From contig NZ_BBXF01000003.1 of the NCBI RefSeq assembly GCF_001570585.1, forward strand, positions 717,353 to 781,352: 64,000 nt of DNA, given 5' to 3'. Under the pieces are notes generated by a model. That model searched no databases, was not told the origin of the DNA, and was given only the letters and a program-made list of their open reading frames with translations. Each line of letters begins with the position of its first letter. Within the stretch, counting starts at the first letter, position 1. Below, piece by piece: positions 48,488-58,627 of this stretch. Source of the stretch: Herbidospora daliensis. GTDB lineage: Bacteria > Actinomycetota > Actinomycetes > Streptosporangiales > Streptosporangiaceae. Made by a program: the position numbers and the translations under genes.

Positions 48488-49288
48488 GTGTCGAAGTCGC
48501 TCCTGGCCGTCGTCCTGATCCTCACGGGCGCCGCACCGGCCCACGCCGCCGAGGCGGACGCCGTGCGGGTGTGCCCCGTCAAGCCCACCGTCGTCCTGGT
48601 CCACGGCGCGTGGGCCGACACCTCCAGCTGGGCCGGTGAGGTCCAGGAACTCCAGCGGTCGGGCTACACCGCCCGCGCCATCGGCAACCCGCTGCGCGAC
48701 CTGACGAGCGACGCGCAGACCGTGCGCGACTTCCTGAACACCGTCCAGGGGCCGGTCGTCCTGGTCGGCCACTCCTACGGCGGTTCGGTCATCACCAACG
48801 CCGCCACCGGCGACCCCGACGTCAAGGCGCTGGTGTACGTCGACGCGGCCGCCCCCGCAGCGGGCGAGAACACCATGCAGCTCAGCGGGCAGGGCTCGGC
48901 CCTGGGCGGGAAGCCGGAGACCCTCTACGACCAGACCGCCGCGCCCGGCACCAGCGCCAAGGACCTCTACCTGAAGAAGGACGTCTTCCAGAACTCCTTC
49001 GGCCAGGACCTGCCCAAGACGCGGTCGGCCGAGTTGTGGGCCGGGCAGCGGGCCGCCTCGACGGCCGCGTTCATGACCCCGTCGAAGGAGCCCGCCTGGA
49101 AGACGATCCCGTCGTGGTACTTCATCGCCTCCGGCGACAAGATCATCGTGCCGGAGTCGCAGCGCGCGATGGCCAAGCGGGCCAAGTCGAAGGTCACCGA
49201 GTTCGACGGTGGCTCCCACCTCGCCCTGGTCTCCCATCCGGAGGCCGTGACCCGCGTGATCGAAGACGCGATCTGCTCGCTTCGCTGA
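48488..49288 (+). CDS. Secreted alpha/beta-hydrolase
   Basis: About 266 residues. A signal peptide (SKSLLAVVLILTGAAPAHAA) precedes an alpha/beta-hydrolase fold with the oxyanion region VVLVHGAWADTSSW, nucleophile elbow VVLVGHSYGGSVI, a late acid segment FIASGDKIIVPESQ and catalytic His in FDGGSHLALVSHPEA. It is close to esterase/haloperoxidase-like hydrolases of the EstC type. GTG 48488 behind GGGGGAGAACC is preferred to the upstream ATG at 48389 because it puts the signal peptide first. The 3' end overlaps a convergent membrane-protein gene by 95 bp. Confidence 0.85.
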   Translation: MSKSLLAVVLILTGAAPAHAAEADAVRVCPVKPTVVLVHGAWADTSSWAGEVQELQRSGYTARAIGNPLRDLTSDAQTVRDFLNTVQGPVVLVGHSYGGSVITNAATGDPDVKALVYVDAAAPAAGENTMQLSGQGSALGGKPETLYDQTAAPGTSAKDLYLKKDVFQNSFGQDLPKTRSAELWAGQRAASTAAFMTPSKEPAWKTIPSWYFIASGDKIIVPESQRAMAKRAKSKVTEFDGGSHLALVSHPEAVTRVIEDAICSLR

Positions 49289-49652
49289 CGACGTACAGCA
49301 GCGCGGCCACGACCATCCACGCCACCAGCGACAGCAGCAGCACGAGCCACGACGGGAGCCGGGTCGCCAGCAGCCAGACGCAGACGGCGAACGCGGTCAG
49401 CCCGCCGGCGCCGAAGATGGCGCCCATCGCGTCCTTGGCGGCCGGGCCGCGTTTGTGCTCCTCCTCCTCGATGAGGGTGAGGGTGGCGCCCAGGATGGCG
49501 GGGAAACCCAGCCAGACGCCCCCGGCGAGCGGTCCCCAGCGCTCGCCCACCAGGCCCGCGACCACCGAGATGGCCGCGCCGAACACGAAGCGCACCGCGA
49601 GGTCGCGCACCCGGGTGTGCCGCAGCCGCGACGCCCGGAACGTCACCTTCAC
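49194..49652 (-). CDS. DUF3147-like membrane protein, second of a pair
   Basis: About 152 residues with four hydrophobic helices (DLAVRFVFGAAISVVAGLVG, GGVWLGFPAILGATLTLIEE, GAIFGAGGLTAFAVCVWLLA, WLVLLLSLVAWMVVAALLYV) and a basic tail. It resembles its upstream neighbour in size and layout, as in DUF3147-like pairs. Its GTG start overlaps the neighbour's stop (GTGA). The function is unknown. The last 30 residues are antisense to the hydrolase gene's end. Confidence 0.7.
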   Translation of the reverse strand: MKVTFRASRLRHTRVRDLAVRFVFGAAISVVAGLVGERWGPLAGGVWLGFPAILGATLTLIEEEEHKRGPAAKDAMGAIFGAGGLTAFAVCVWLLATRLPSWLVLLLSLVAWMVVAALLYVVSEASRSRLRSRGSRPPDGRPGRGGSHRRTR

Positions 49653-49990
49653 GAGATCACCGTCCAGCCCAGCCAGGCCACCAGCGCCCAGAGGACCAGC
49701 GCTCCGGTCGAGCCCTTGAGCGCGCCGAACCGGCGGACCATCGGCACCGCCAGCGCGCAGTAGGCCACCAGCGCGATCCCGCCGGCGACCATGCCGAGGC
49801 CCGACTCGGCGAGCTCCTCGCGTCCGTCGCTCACCGCGGTGATGACCATCCCCCCGATGGCCACGGCCGGGGCGGCGGCGAAGATGCCGGCGAACCGCTT
49901 CGGCGAGGTCGCCTCCCCGAGCAGCGCGAAGCACATCACGAGGACGCCCCCGAACACCCCCCGGGCCACGATCAACCACACGTCGTCCAT
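49649..49990 (-). CDS. DUF3147-family membrane protein
   Basis: A 113-residue protein with four helices, including the conserved-looking block SPKRFAGIFAAAPAVAIGGM and the C-terminal GALVLWALVAWLGWTVIS. It belongs to a small integral-membrane family of unknown role. It is coupled to the next gene by a 4-bp overlap and lies 57 bp downstream of the LacI regulator's stop, on the same strand. Confidence 0.72.
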   Translation of the reverse strand: MDDVWLIVARGVFGGVLVMCFALLGEATSPKRFAGIFAAAPAVAIGGMVITAVSDGREELAESGLGMVAGGIALVAYCALAVPMVRRFGALKGSTGALVLWALVAWLGWTVIS

Positions 49991-50047
49991 GGAAGACCGT
50001 TGCCCGCTGGGGTGCTCCGATCAGGTCACGGGCCGGGTAATTCGGTT

Positions 50048-51070
50048 TTACCGGCGGCTGGTCGACTCCCGGACGACCAGTTCCGGTTCGACCGTGCGGC
50101 GTTCGGAGGTGTCGTGGCCGACCATCCGGTTCAGCAGTAACTGGAACGCCTGCCGCCCGAGGGTGGCGAAGTTCTGCCGGACCGTCGTGAGCGGCGGCCA
50201 GAAGTGGGCCGCCTCCGGCACGTCGTCGTAGCCGACCACGCTGACGTCTTCGGGCACCCGGCGGCCGGCCTCGCGGAAGGCCCGCATGAGACCGAGCGCC
50301 ATCGGGTCGTTCGCCACGAACACCGCCGTCACCGACGGGTCGCGCGACAACCGTTTGCCCTGTTCGTAGCCGCTGTTCGCGGACCAGTCGCCGGCCAGCG
50401 GCGGCGGGACCTCGCGGCCGCGCAGGGCGTGCCGCCAGCCCTGCATGCGGTTGTTGGCGTCGATCCAGTTCGCCGGGCCGCTCAGGTGGTGGACGGTCTC
50501 GTGCCCGAGTTCGAGCAGGTGCCGGGTGGCCCTGACCGCGCCCGCGTGGTGGTCGACCGCCACGGCCGGCACCGACAGGCGCTCGCCGCCGCCGACGTCG
50601 ACCACCGGCAGGTCGGGCGGCAGGTCGCGCAGGCCGTCGGCGGCCGACTCGTGGGGCACGATCACGATCACGCCGTCGACCGACTGCTGGCGCAGCCGGT
50701 CGACGCCCTCGGCGATCGACCGCCGGGTCATCGCCTCGAGGCTGGCGATGTTGACCAGGTAGTCGTGTTCGCGGGCGGCGCGCTCGATGGCGTAGAGGGT
50801 GGAGGCGGGGCCGTACAGAGTCGTGTCGAAACTCACCACTCCGAGCACGCCCGAGCGGCCCGTCACGAGGGAACGGGCCGCGAAGTTGGGCCGGTAGCCG
50901 AGCTCCTGGACGGCCGCGAGGACCCGCGCGCGGGTCTCGGGGCGCACCTTCTCCGGAGCGTTGAGGACGCGGGAGACCGTCATCGCCGAGACGCCCGCGA
51001 GGCCGGCGACGTCTTCGAGAACGGCCGCTTTGGTGCGTTCGGCCGGCTCGCCGCCGGGGGAAGTGGTCAT
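50048..51070 (-). CDS. LacI-family regulator of the sugar ABC operon
   Basis: About 340 residues. N-terminal LacI helix-turn-helix and hinge: VLEDVAGLAGVSAMTVSRVL, NAPEKVRPETRARVLAAVQE LGYRPNFAARSL. The periplasmic-binding-protein-like effector domain follows, with VAVDHHAGAVRATRHLLELG and AVFVANDPMALGLMRAFREA. It is the last gene of a four-gene sugar-transport operon, 24 bp behind the permease. A canonical LacI operator (55051-55064) precedes the first gene, so negative autoregulation is likely. The effector is probably a pentose or hexose carried by the transporter. Confidence 0.92.
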   Translation of the reverse strand: MTTSPGGEPAERTKAAVLEDVAGLAGVSAMTVSRVLNAPEKVRPETRARVLAAVQELGYRPNFAARSLVTGRSGVLGVVSFDTTLYGPASTLYAIERAAREHDYLVNIASLEAMTRRSIAEGVDRLRQQSVDGVIVIVPHESAADGLRDLPPDLPVVDVGGGERLSVPAVAVDHHAGAVRATRHLLELGHETVHHLSGPANWIDANNRMQGWRHALRGREVPPPLAGDWSANSGYEQGKRLSRDPSVTAVFVANDPMALGLMRAFREAGRRVPEDVSVVGYDDVPEAAHFWPPLTTVRQNFATLGRQAFQLLLNRMVGHDTSERRTVEPELVVRESTSRR

Positions 51071-51094
51071 GGGATCCAAGCCTATGACCTTGAC

Positions 51095-52342
51095 CTAACG
51101 GGCGGCACGCCGCTTGGCCCACACGTCGAATGCCACTGCCGCGAGTAGCACGACGCCCTTCACGAGCATCACGCGTTCACTCGGCGATCCGATGAGGGAC
51201 ATGCCGTTGTTGATCACACCCATGATCAGACCTCCCGTGATCGCGCCGACCACCTTGCCGACGCCGCCCTGCACCGCCGCGCCGCCGATGAACGCCGCCG
51301 CGATGGCGTCGAGCTCGAAGGCGTTGCCGGCGGTCGGCCCGGCCTGGTTCAGCCGGCCCGCGAAGATGACCCCCGCCAGCGCGGCCAGCACGCCCATGTT
51401 GACGAAGATCCAGAACACGACCTGCTTGACCTTGATGCCCGACAGCACCGCCGCCTGCAGGTTGCCGCCGATGGCGTAGACCTGGCGTCCGAACACCGCC
51501 CGGGTCGTCACCAGCGAGTACGCCAGCACGAGCAGGGCCAGCAGCACCAGCACCCAGGGAAGGTTGCGGAACCGGGCCAGCTGGACCACCACGAACATGA
51601 TGACCGCGGCGGCCGTGACGATCTTCAGCAGGAAGACCGGCAGCGGGTCGACGGCCTGGTGGTAGCCGAGCCGGGCGGTCCGGGTCCGCCACTGCGACAG
51701 CGCCATGCCGCCGACGACGAGCACCCCGACGAGCAGCGAGAAGATGTCGGCCCCGCCGAGCATGCCGAGCCCGATGTTGCCGAAGTAGCCGTCGGTGAAC
51801 CCGTTGGAGAGGGTGCGGACCGGGTCGGGGAACGGACCGATGCCCTGGTTGCCCAGCACGGTCAGCGTCAGCGCCCGGAACAGCAGCATGCCGGCGAGCG
51901 TGACGATGAAGGCCGGGATCCCGAAGTACGCGATCCAGAACCCCTGCCAGGCCCCGATCAGCCCGCCCGCGATGAGGGTGAGCACGAGCGCCACGGGCCA
52001 CGGTATGCCGTAGTCGACCATCAGCACCGCGGCGATGGCGCCGGTGACGGCGACCACCGACCCGACCGACAGGTCGATGTGCCCGGCGATGATGATCAGG
52101 ATCATCCCGATCGAGAGGATCAGGATGTAGGAGTTCTGGACGATGATGTTCGAGATGTTCTGCGGCTGCAGCAGCGCGCCCTCGGTCAGGATCGTGAACA
52201 GCACCACGATCAGCGCGAAGGCGATGTAGATCCCGCTCTGCCGGATGTTCAGCGAGACCCCGAAGACGGTGGTCCGGGCGGGGCCGGTCGACGGCGGTCC
52301 GGCGGGGGCGGCCGGGGCCGTGGCGGGGGAGACGCTGCTCAT
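51095..52342 (-). CDS. CUT2 sugar ABC permease (MmsB/XylH type)
   Basis: A 415-residue membrane protein with about 10-12 helices. Signature segments: SIGMILIIIAGHIDLSVGSV, FWIAYFGIPAFIVTLAGMLL and AIAAAFIGGAAVQGGVGKVV. It is longer than RbsC-type permeases and matches the MmsB/XylH group that transports multiple monosaccharides together with a ChvE-like binding protein. It lies between the ATPase and the LacI regulator. Confidence 0.9.
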   Translation of the reverse strand: MSSVSPATAPAAPAGPPSTGPARTTVFGVSLNIRQSGIYIAFALIVVLFTILTEGALLQPQNISNIIVQNSYILILSIGMILIIIAGHIDLSVGSVVAVTGAIAAVLMVDYGIPWPVALVLTLIAGGLIGAWQGFWIAYFGIPAFIVTLAGMLLFRALTLTVLGNQGIGPFPDPVRTLSNGFTDGYFGNIGLGMLGGADIFSLLVGVLVVGGMALSQWRTRTARLGYHQAVDPLPVFLLKIVTAAAVIMFVVVQLARFRNLPWVLVLLALLVLAYSLVTTRAVFGRQVYAIGGNLQAAVLSGIKVKQVVFWIFVNMGVLAALAGVIFAGRLNQAGPTAGNAFELDAIAAAFIGGAAVQGGVGKVVGAITGGLIMGVINNGMSLIGSPSERVMLVKGVVLLAAVAFDVWAKRRAAR

Positions 52343-52379
52343 CGGACCTCCAGATGCGGGTCCAGGGCTCGATAGTCGG

Positions 52380-53930
52380 TCATCGGGCTGTGTCCTTGGT
52401 GGTCAACGTGGTCATAAGTGTCATCAGGCGTTCCTGGGTGGCCTCGTGCCGGGGGAGTTCGCCGGTGATGTGGCCGGCCGACATCGTGTAGATGCGGTCG
52501 CACAGGCCCAGCAGTTCGGGCAGTTCCGACGAGATCACCAGCACCGCCTTGCCGCTGTCGGCGAGGCGGTTGATGATCGAGTAGATCTCGTACTTGGCGC
52601 CCACGTCGATGCCCCGGGTGGGCTCGTCGAGGATCAGGACGTCCGCGTCGGTGAAGATCCACTTCGACAGGACGACCTTCTGCTGGTTGCCGCCGCTCAG
52701 CTTCCCGGTCACGCTCAGCACGCTCGGGGCCTTGATGTTCATGTCGTGGCGGAAGCCCTCGGCGACGCGGTACTCCTCGTTGTCGTCCACCCAGCCGCGC
52801 CGTGCCAGCCGCCCGAGGTCGGCGGCCGAGATGTTGCGTTTGATGTCCTCGATCAGGTTCAGCCCGTAGCGCTTGCGGTCCTCGGTCGCGTAGGCGATGC
52901 CGTGGCCGATCGCGTCGCGGACGTTCCTGATCTCGACCTGCTTGCCGTCGCGGTAGACCCGGCCCGAGACGTCGACGCCGTACGACCGGCCGAAGACGCT
53001 CATCGCGAGTTCGGTCCGGCCCGCGCCCATCAGCCCGGCCAGGCCGACGATCTCGCCGTGCCGTACCGAGAGGGCGGCGTTCGAGACCACCACGCGGTCG
53101 CGCTGCACGGGGGAGTGCACGGTCCAGTCCTCGATCCGGAACGCCTCCTCGCCGATCGACGGCTCGTGCGGCGGGTAGCGGTGCTCCAGGTCGCGGCCGA
53201 CCATGCCCGAGATGATGCGGTCCTCGGTGACGTCGTCGGCGTCCATGTCGAGCGTCTCGATCGAGCGGCCGTCGCGCAGGATGGTGACCCGGTCGGCGAT
53301 CGCGGCGATCTCGTTCAGCTTGTGCGAGATGATCACGCAGGTGATGCCCTCTTCGCGCAGGCCGCGCAGCAGGTCGAGCAGGTGGGCCGAGTCCTCGTCG
53401 TTCAGCGCCGCGGTGGGCTCGTCGAGGATGAGCAGCCGCACCTCCTTCGACAGCGCCTTGGCGATCTCGACGAGCTGCTGCTTGCCGACGCCGATGTCCG
53501 AGACGACGGTGACCGGGTTCTCGGGCAGGCCCACCCGGTCGAGCAGGACCCGCGCCTCGTGGTTGGTCCGGTTCCAGTCGATCAGGCCGCGCCGGGACCG
53601 CTCGTTGCCCAGGAAGATGTTCTCCGCGATCGACAACTGCGGGCAGAGCGCCAGCTCCTGGTGGATGATGACGATGCCCCGCTGCTCGCTGTCGCGGATG
53701 CCGGCGAACCGGCACTCCTGGCCGTCGAAGGAGATCTCCCCCTCGTACGAGCCGTGGGGGTAGACCCCCGACAGCACCTTCATCAGCGTCGACTTCCCGG
53801 CGCCGTTCTCGCCGCAGATGGCGTGGATCTCACCCCGGCGCACGGACAGGTTCACGTCCTGGAGCGCCCGTACGCCGGGGAAGGTCTTGGTGATCTCCTG
53901 CATGCGCAGGATGTCGCCTGGGGATGTCAT
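52380..53930 (-). CDS. CUT2 sugar ABC ATPase, tandem domains (MmsA/XylG type)
   Basis: A 516-residue protein with two ATPase halves. The first has Walker [10 protein letters not shown], signature region [16 protein letters not shown] and Walker [12 protein letters not shown]. The second has a degenerate Walker A ([10 protein letters not shown]), signature [14 protein letters not shown] and Walker [15 protein letters not shown]. One degenerate half is normal for CUT2 ATPases. It overlaps the binding-protein gene by 4 bp. Confidence 0.93.
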   Translation of the reverse strand: MTSPGDILRMQEITKTFPGVRALQDVNLSVRRGEIHAICGENGAGKSTLMKVLSGVYPHGSYEGEISFDGQECRFAGIRDSEQRGIVIIHQELALCPQLSIAENIFLGNERSRRGLIDWNRTNHEARVLLDRVGLPENPVTVVSDIGVGKQQLVEIAKALSKEVRLLILDEPTAALNDEDSAHLLDLLRGLREEGITCVIISHKLNEIAAIADRVTILRDGRSIETLDMDADDVTEDRIISGMVGRDLEHRYPPHEPSIGEEAFRIEDWTVHSPVQRDRVVVSNAALSVRHGEIVGLAGLMGAGRTELAMSVFGRSYGVDVSGRVYRDGKQVEIRNVRDAIGHGIAYATEDRKRYGLNLIEDIKRNISAADLGRLARRGWVDDNEEYRVAEGFRHDMNIKAPSVLSVTGKLSGGNQQKVVLSKWIFTDADVLILDEPTRGIDVGAKYEIYSIINRLADSGKAVLVISSELPELLGLCDRIYTMSAGHITGELPRHEATQERLMTLMTTLTTKDTAR

Positions 53931-55042
53931 TGCAGTTCGGAGGCCTCGTAGTAGCCGGAGTCGACGAGCGTCTGGGTGTTGGACTTGTCGACGATGACCG
54001 GGTCGAGCAGGTACGACGGGACCACCTTGTTGCCGTTGTCGTAGTCGGTCGTGTTGTTGACCTCCGGCTTGCCGCCCTTCAGGACGGCGTCGGTCATCTT
54101 CACGGTCACGTCGGCGAGCTGGCGGGTGTCCTTGTAGATCGTCGAGTACTGCTCGTCGGCGAGGATCGACTTGACCGAGGCGAGCTCCGCGTCCTGACCC
54201 GTGACCACAGGGTACGGCTGCTCAGAGGTGCCGTAACCGTTGGACTTCAGGGCCGACAGGATGCCGATCGACAGGCCGTCGTAGGGGGAGAGCACGCCGT
54301 CGACGTGGTCGCCGCCGCTGTAGGTCTTGGTGAGGATGTCCTCCATGCGCTTCTGCGCGGTGGCGGGGTCCCAGCGCAGGATGGCGACGGTCTTGAAGTC
54401 GGTCTGCGTGCTCTTGACGTTCAGGACCTTCTTGTCGATGTACGGCTGGAGGACCGACATCGCGCCGTTGAAGAAGAACGTCGCGTTGTTGTCGTCGGGC
54501 GACCCCGCGAACAGCTCGATGTTCAGGGGGCCCTTCGTCGAGTCGTCCACCTTCAGGCCCGCGAGGAGCGAGGTGGCCTGCTGGACGCCGACCTTGAAGT
54601 TGTCGAAGGTGGCGTAGTAGTCGACGTTGGGGGAGTTGCGGATCAGCCGGTCGTAGGCGATGACCGGGATCTTCTTGTCGGCGGCCTGCTGGAGCTGCGT
54701 CGTGATGGCGGTACCGTCGATGGAGGCCACGATCAGGAGCTTGGCGCCCTTGGTGATCTGGTTCTCGATCTGGTTGATCTGGGTCGGGATGTCGTTCTCG
54801 GCGTACTGCAGGTCGACCTGGTAGCCGAGCTTCTCGAGGCCCGCCTTGACGTTCTCACCGTCGGAGATCCAGCGTTCCGACGACTTGGTGGGCATCGTCA
54901 CACCGACAAGGGCTCCTCCGGTGCCGGCGGCGGCCGACTGGGAGGCTTCGGCGTCAACAGTCTTCTGGGTGGATCCGCACGCGGCCAGGGCAGTGGCCAT
55001 GAGTAGAGCGGCGGCGATCCGGGGGAATCTCACGTGCGTCAT
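53927..55042 (-). CDS. CUT2 sugar-binding lipoprotein (ChvE/MmsE type)
   Basis: A 371-residue exported binding protein. The signal ends in lipobox LAACG. Core features are [50 protein letters not shown] and [32 protein letters not shown], the last being a hallmark of ChvE-like proteins that bind arabinose, galactose, xylose or glucose. First gene of the operon; a LacI operator lies 9 bp in front of its start. Confidence 0.92.
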   Translation of the reverse strand: MTHVRFPRIAAALLMATALAACGSTQKTVDAEASQSAAAGTGGALVGVTMPTKSSERWISDGENVKAGLEKLGYQVDLQYAENDIPTQINQIENQITKGAKLLIVASIDGTAITTQLQQAADKKIPVIAYDRLIRNSPNVDYYATFDNFKVGVQQATSLLAGLKVDDSTKGPLNIELFAGSPDDNNATFFFNGAMSVLQPYIDKKVLNVKSTQTDFKTVAILRWDPATAQKRMEDILTKTYSGGDHVDGVLSPYDGLSIGILSALKSNGYGTSEQPYPVVTGQDAELASVKSILADEQYSTIYKDTRQLADVTVKMTDAVLKGGKPEVNNTTDYDNGNKVVPSYLLDPVIVDKSNTQTLVDSGYYEASELQ

Positions 55043-55050
55043 GCGAAGAC

Positions 55051-55064
55051 TGTTATCGCTAACA
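55051..55064. promoter_or_regulatory. LacI-family operator of the CUT2 operon
   Basis: TGTTATCGCTAACA is a near-perfect palindrome with the central CG typical of LacI-family operators (TGTTA/TAACA arms). It lies directly before the binding-protein gene of an operon that ends in a LacI regulator, close enough to the start codon to block transcription elongation or initiation. Confidence 0.7.
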
Positions 55065-55183
55065 TAAAACGTGTCAATAGCTCGTTATGAAACCGAGTCA
55101 ACGGGATGGGAGCGTTACCATCCCTTGATCGCGGCCAGGACGGCTGCTACAACCGGCGGAACCCCCGAAGAATACGGTGTTCC

Positions 55184-56074
55184 GTGCAACAGTCGATCCT
55201 CACCACCGTCGCGCTGCCCGCCGCCCTCGCGCTCATCATGTTCGGCTTGGGCCTGTCCCTGACCCTCCGCGACTTCGCCGACGTCGCCACCCGCCCCAAG
55301 GCCGTCGTGATCGCCCTGGTCGCCCAGGTGCTGATCCTGCCGGCCGTCTGCTTCGGCCTGGTCGTGCTCTTCGACCTCGAACCCCTGCTCGCCGTCGGCA
55401 TGATGCTGCTGGCCGCCTCGCCCGGCGGCACCACCGCCAACCTCTACAGCCACCTGTTCGGCGGCGACGTCGCGCTGAACGTCACCCTCACCGCGGTCAA
55501 CTCGGTGCTGGCCGCCTTCACCCTGCCCCTCGTGGTCAACCTGTCGATCGGCCACTTCGTCGAGGACGGCGCCGAGCTCGGCCTCCAGGCCGACAAGGTC
55601 CTCCAGGTGTTCGCGCTGGTCCTGATCCCGGTCGTGATCGGCATGCTGGTCAGGGCCTGGAGACGGTCGTTCGCCGACCGCGCCGACAAGCCGGTCCGCA
55701 TCGCCTCGGCGCTGGTGCTGGCCGCCGTCATCGTCGGCGCGATCGTGCAGGAGCGCGAACGGCTGCTCGACCACCTCGCCTCGGTCGGCCTCGTCGCGGT
55801 GCTGTTCTCGGCGATCAGCCTCACCGTCGGCTACTGGCTGCCGCGCCTGTTCCGGGTCGAACGCCGCCAGGCCATCGCCTCGGGCATGGAGATCGGCATC
55901 CACAACAGCACCCTGGCCATCACCATCGCCCTCAGCCCGACCCTGCTGAACAACTCGACGATGTCGATCCCGCCCGCCGTCTACGGGGTGCTGATGTTCG
56001 GCACCACCCTGGTCTTCGGCTACGCCGTCAGGGGTTCGTCCAGACCCGCGCCAGCGTCGCCGGATAGGGGATGA
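55184..56074 (+). CDS. Bile acid:sodium symporter (BASS) family transporter
   Basis: A 296-residue membrane protein with nine or ten helices. Typical BASS features: [20 protein letters not shown] (the GG/N-rich crossover), [20 protein letters not shown] and [20 protein letters not shown] (the second E/H/N crossover). It takes up or exports organic anions with Na+. The GTG at 55184 is the only start near the first helix. Its 3' end overlaps the convergent methyltransferase gene by 47 bp. Confidence 0.88.
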   Translation: MQQSILTTVALPAALALIMFGLGLSLTLRDFADVATRPKAVVIALVAQVLILPAVCFGLVVLFDLEPLLAVGMMLLAASPGGTTANLYSHLFGGDVALNVTLTAVNSVLAAFTLPLVVNLSIGHFVEDGAELGLQADKVLQVFALVLIPVVIGMLVRAWRRSFADRADKPVRIASALVLAAVIVGAIVQERERLLDHLASVGLVAVLFSAISLTVGYWLPRLFRVERRQAIASGMEIGIHNSTLAITIALSPTLLNNSTMSIPPAVYGVLMFGTTLVFGYAVRGSSRPAPASPDRG

Positions 56075-56768
56075 CCTCGGGCTCCGACAGCAGCTCGCGC
56101 AGCCGCCGGTCGAACTCGGGCAGCCGCGTGCCGAAACGGTGCCGGGTCGAGCTCGACATCGAGTACACCTCCGCGACCCGGGTCTCCGGGTCGCGGGTCA
56201 GGGTGCCGGCCGTCCGCATGCTCAGCCGCTTCGGGCCGGCCCAGCCCGCCGCCGCGATGATCTCCTCCTCGTCGCCGAGCCTCGGCACCCGGTACTCGCC
56301 GAGGAACTCGGCGATCAGCTCCTTGACCCGCGGCGGGATGCGGCCCGGCCGGTGCATCTCGGAGACCAGCACCAGGTGGCCGCCGGGCCGGACGAAGGTC
56401 CGCAGCCGGGCGGCCATCAGCGCCCGGTCGGTCCAGTGGAACGAGCGCCCGAACAGCGCCGCGCCGAGCTCGCCCGGCTCGAACGCCAGGTCTTCGGCCC
56501 GCGCCCTGACCCAGGCGACCGACGGGTCGCGGCGGCGGCCCCGCGCCAGCATGTCGGGGTCGGGGTCGACGCCGACCACCCGTCCGCAGAAGGGGGCCAG
56601 CGCGACGGCGAGCAGCCCCGGCCCGCACCCGATGTCGGCCACCACCGACCCGGGGCCGAGGCCCAGCTCCTTGGCGAGCACCTCGGGCAGCTGCGCGGCG
56701 TAGGGGAGGCGGCCGAGCTCGTAGTAGTCGGCGGCGCCCTTGAACAGATCGTCATCCCGCGGGGGCAC
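56028..56768 (-). CDS. Class I SAM-dependent methyltransferase
   Basis: A 246-residue cytoplasmic methyltransferase. Motif I is [20 protein letters not shown], motif [13 protein letters not shown], then [13 protein letters not shown] and [11 protein letters not shown] (motif III). The N-terminal [15 protein letters not shown] resembles UbiE/type-11 enzymes. The GTG at 56768 follows AAGGAGG with 7-bp spacing, which settles the start. The substrate is unknown. It is divergent from mscR by 45 bp. Confidence 0.88.
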   Translation of the reverse strand: MPPRDDDLFKGAADYYELGRLPYAAQLPEVLAKELGLGPGSVVADIGCGPGLLAVALAPFCGRVVGVDPDPDMLARGRRRDPSVAWVRARAEDLAFEPGELGAALFGRSFHWTDRALMAARLRTFVRPGGHLVLVSEMHRPGRIPPRVKELIAEFLGEYRVPRLGDEEEIIAAAGWAGPKRLSMRTAGTLTRDPETRVAEVYSMSSSTRHRFGTRLPEFDRRLRELLSEPEVIPYPATLARVWTNP

Positions 56769-56813
56769 GGCGTCCTCCTTCCGGTCGGAGATCCAGTCCA
56801 TCACAATCGGTCC

Positions 56814-57902
56814 ATGACACACGAAGTACGCGGCGTGGTGGCCCGGGCCAAGGGCGCCCCGGTGACGCTGGAGACGATTCTCGTGCCCGACCCGGGCCCG
56901 GGTGAGGCGCTGGTCAAGGTGCAGGCGTGCGGCGTCTGCCACACCGACCTGCACTACCGCGAAGGCGCGATCAACGACGACTTCCCGTTCCTGCTCGGCC
57001 ACGAGGCCGCCGGCGTCGTCGAGGCGGTCGGCGAAGGGGTCACCGAGGTCGCGCCCGGTGACTTCGTGATCCTCAACTGGCGCGCCGTCTGCGGCCAGTG
57101 CCGCGCCTGCCTGCGCGGCCGCCCCTGGTATTGCTTCAACACCCACAACGCCACCCAGAAGATGACCCTCGCCGACGGCACCGTGCTCTCCCCGGCCCTG
57201 GGCATCGGCGCGTTCGCCGACAAGACCCTCGTGGCCGCCGGGCAGTGCACCAAGGTCGACCCCGCCGCGGGCGCGGCCGTGGCCGGCCTGCTGGGCTGCG
57301 GCGTGATGGCGGGCTTCGGCGCGGCCATGAACACCGGCAACGTCGGCCGGGGCGACTCGGTCGCGGTCATCGGGGCCGGCGGCGTCGGCATCGCCGCGGT
57401 CATGGGCGCGCGGCTGGCCGGCGCGGCGAAGATCATCGCCGTCGACATCGACGGCCGCAAGCTCGACTGGGCCAGGAACCTGGGCGCGACCCACACGGTC
57501 GACTCCTCCTCGACCGACCCCGTCGAGGCCATCCGCGACCTGACCGGCGGCAACGGCGCCGACGTCGTGATCGACGCGGTCGGCATCCCGAAGACGTACG
57601 AGCAGGCGTTCTACGCCCGCGACCTGGCCGGCACCGTCGTGCTCGTCGGCGTGCCGTCGCCGGAGATGCGCCTCGACCTGCCGCTCCTCGACGTGTTCGG
57701 CCGAGGGGGCGCGCTCAAGTCGTCGTGGTACGGCGACTGCCTGCCCACCCGCGACTTCCCGATGCTGATCGACCTGCACCTCCAGGGCCGCATCGACCTG
57801 GCGGCGTTCGTGTCGGAGGAGATCCCGCTCGACGGCGTCGAGGCCGCGTTCGAGAAGATGCACCACGGCGACGTGCTCCGGTCCGTGGTGGTCTGGAAGT
57901 GA
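56814..57902 (+). CDS. mscR: S-(hydroxymethyl)mycothiol dehydrogenase
   Basis: A 362-residue zinc-dependent class III-like alcohol dehydrogenase. Catalytic zinc region [20 protein letters not shown] and [15 protein letters not shown]; structural-zinc Cys in [19 protein letters not shown]-binding [20 protein letters not shown] with [20 protein letters not shown]. The sequence fits the mycothiol-dependent formaldehyde dehydrogenase/nitrosomycothiol reductase of actinobacteria, which oxidises the formaldehyde-mycothiol adduct. The next gene, an MBL-fold hydrolase, is coupled by a GTGA overlap, the same pair as in mycobacteria. Confidence 0.93.
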   Translation: MTHEVRGVVARAKGAPVTLETILVPDPGPGEALVKVQACGVCHTDLHYREGAINDDFPFLLGHEAAGVVEAVGEGVTEVAPGDFVILNWRAVCGQCRACLRGRPWYCFNTHNATQKMTLADGTVLSPALGIGAFADKTLVAAGQCTKVDPAAGAAVAGLLGCGVMAGFGAAMNTGNVGRGDSVAVIGAGGVGIAAVMGARLAGAAKIIAVDIDGRKLDWARNLGATHTVDSSSTDPVEAIRDLTGGNGADVVIDAVGIPKTYEQAFYARDLAGTVVLVGVPSPEMRLDLPLLDVFGRGGALKSSWYGDCLPTRDFPMLIDLHLQGRIDLAAFVSEEIPLDGVEAAFEKMHHGDVLRSVVVWK

Positions 57903-58495
57903 CCCGGATCGACCACGCCGTGACGTCGGGCACCTTCAGCCTCGACGGCCAGACCTTCGACGTCGACAACAACGTGTGGGTCCTCGGCGACGACGCCGAG
58001 TGCGTCGTCTTCGACGCGCCCCACGACGTCGACACGATCCTGAAGGTCGTCGGAGGCCGCCGGGTGACGGCCATCCTGGCCACCCACGCCCACGACGACC
58101 ACATCCGCCAGGCCCCGGCCTTGGCCGAGGCGACCGGCGCGCCGATCCTGCTCCACCCGGACGACCTGCCGGTGTGGCGGCTCACCCACCCCGACCGCGC
58201 CCCCGACGGCGAACTGGCCGACGGGCAGACGATCGAGGCGGGCGGCACGACGCTGACCGTGTTGCACACGCCGGGGCACGCGCCCGGGGCGTGCTGCTTC
58301 TACGTGGCCGACCTGGGGGTCGTCTTCACGGGCGACACCCTGTTCCAGGGCGGGCCGGGCGCGACGGGGCGGTCGTTCTCCGACTACGACACGATCGTCG
58401 CGTCGATCAGGGAGAGGCTGCTGACTCTGCCTCCGGAGACCGTGGTGAAGACGGGCCACGGGCCCGACACCACGATCGAGGCCGAACGCTTCTGA
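57899..58495 (+). CDS. Metallo-beta-lactamase-fold hydrolase paired with mscR
   Basis: A 198-residue MBL-fold protein. Metal ligands: ATHAHDDH (HxHxDH), a His in [12 protein letters not shown], the Asp in [13 protein letters not shown], and a C-terminal [11 protein letters not shown]. It resembles glyoxalase II and is likely the thioesterase that releases formate from S-formylmycothiol made by MscR. The GTG start overlaps the mscR stop by 4 bp. Confidence 0.88.
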   Translation: MTRIDHAVTSGTFSLDGQTFDVDNNVWVLGDDAECVVFDAPHDVDTILKVVGGRRVTAILATHAHDDHIRQAPALAEATGAPILLHPDDLPVWRLTHPDRAPDGELADGQTIEAGGTTLTVLHTPGHAPGACCFYVADLGVVFTGDTLFQGGPGATGRSFSDYDTIVASIRERLLTLPPETVVKTGHGPDTTIEAERF

Positions 58496-58506
58496 CGTGC
58501 CACGCC

Positions 58507-58534
58507 GGCCGGGCCCGCCCACGCGCGCCCGGCC
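58507..58534. terminator. Hairpin after the mscR operon
   Basis: GGCCGGGC and GCCCGGCC form an 8-bp stem with a 12-nt loop, 11 bp past the MBL stop. A short palindrome, AACGTCCGGACGTT at 58550-58563, follows and on the minus strand leads into TTTCG, so it may end the opposing transcript. Confidence 0.45.
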
Positions 58535-58627
58535 GCCGTGCTCACGAAAAACGTCCGGACGTTCTCCCGACCGCGAGTTCTTCTCCTCACGAGGCCGCTG
58601 GTCGGGCTGCCCTGACCACCCCGGATG

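Noticed and set aside
49300-49719. Plus-strand open frame continuing past the hydrolase gene
   Set aside because: It is antisense to the DUF3147-like pair, whose hydrophobic helices are clear; the plus frame is Ser/Arg/Pro-rich.
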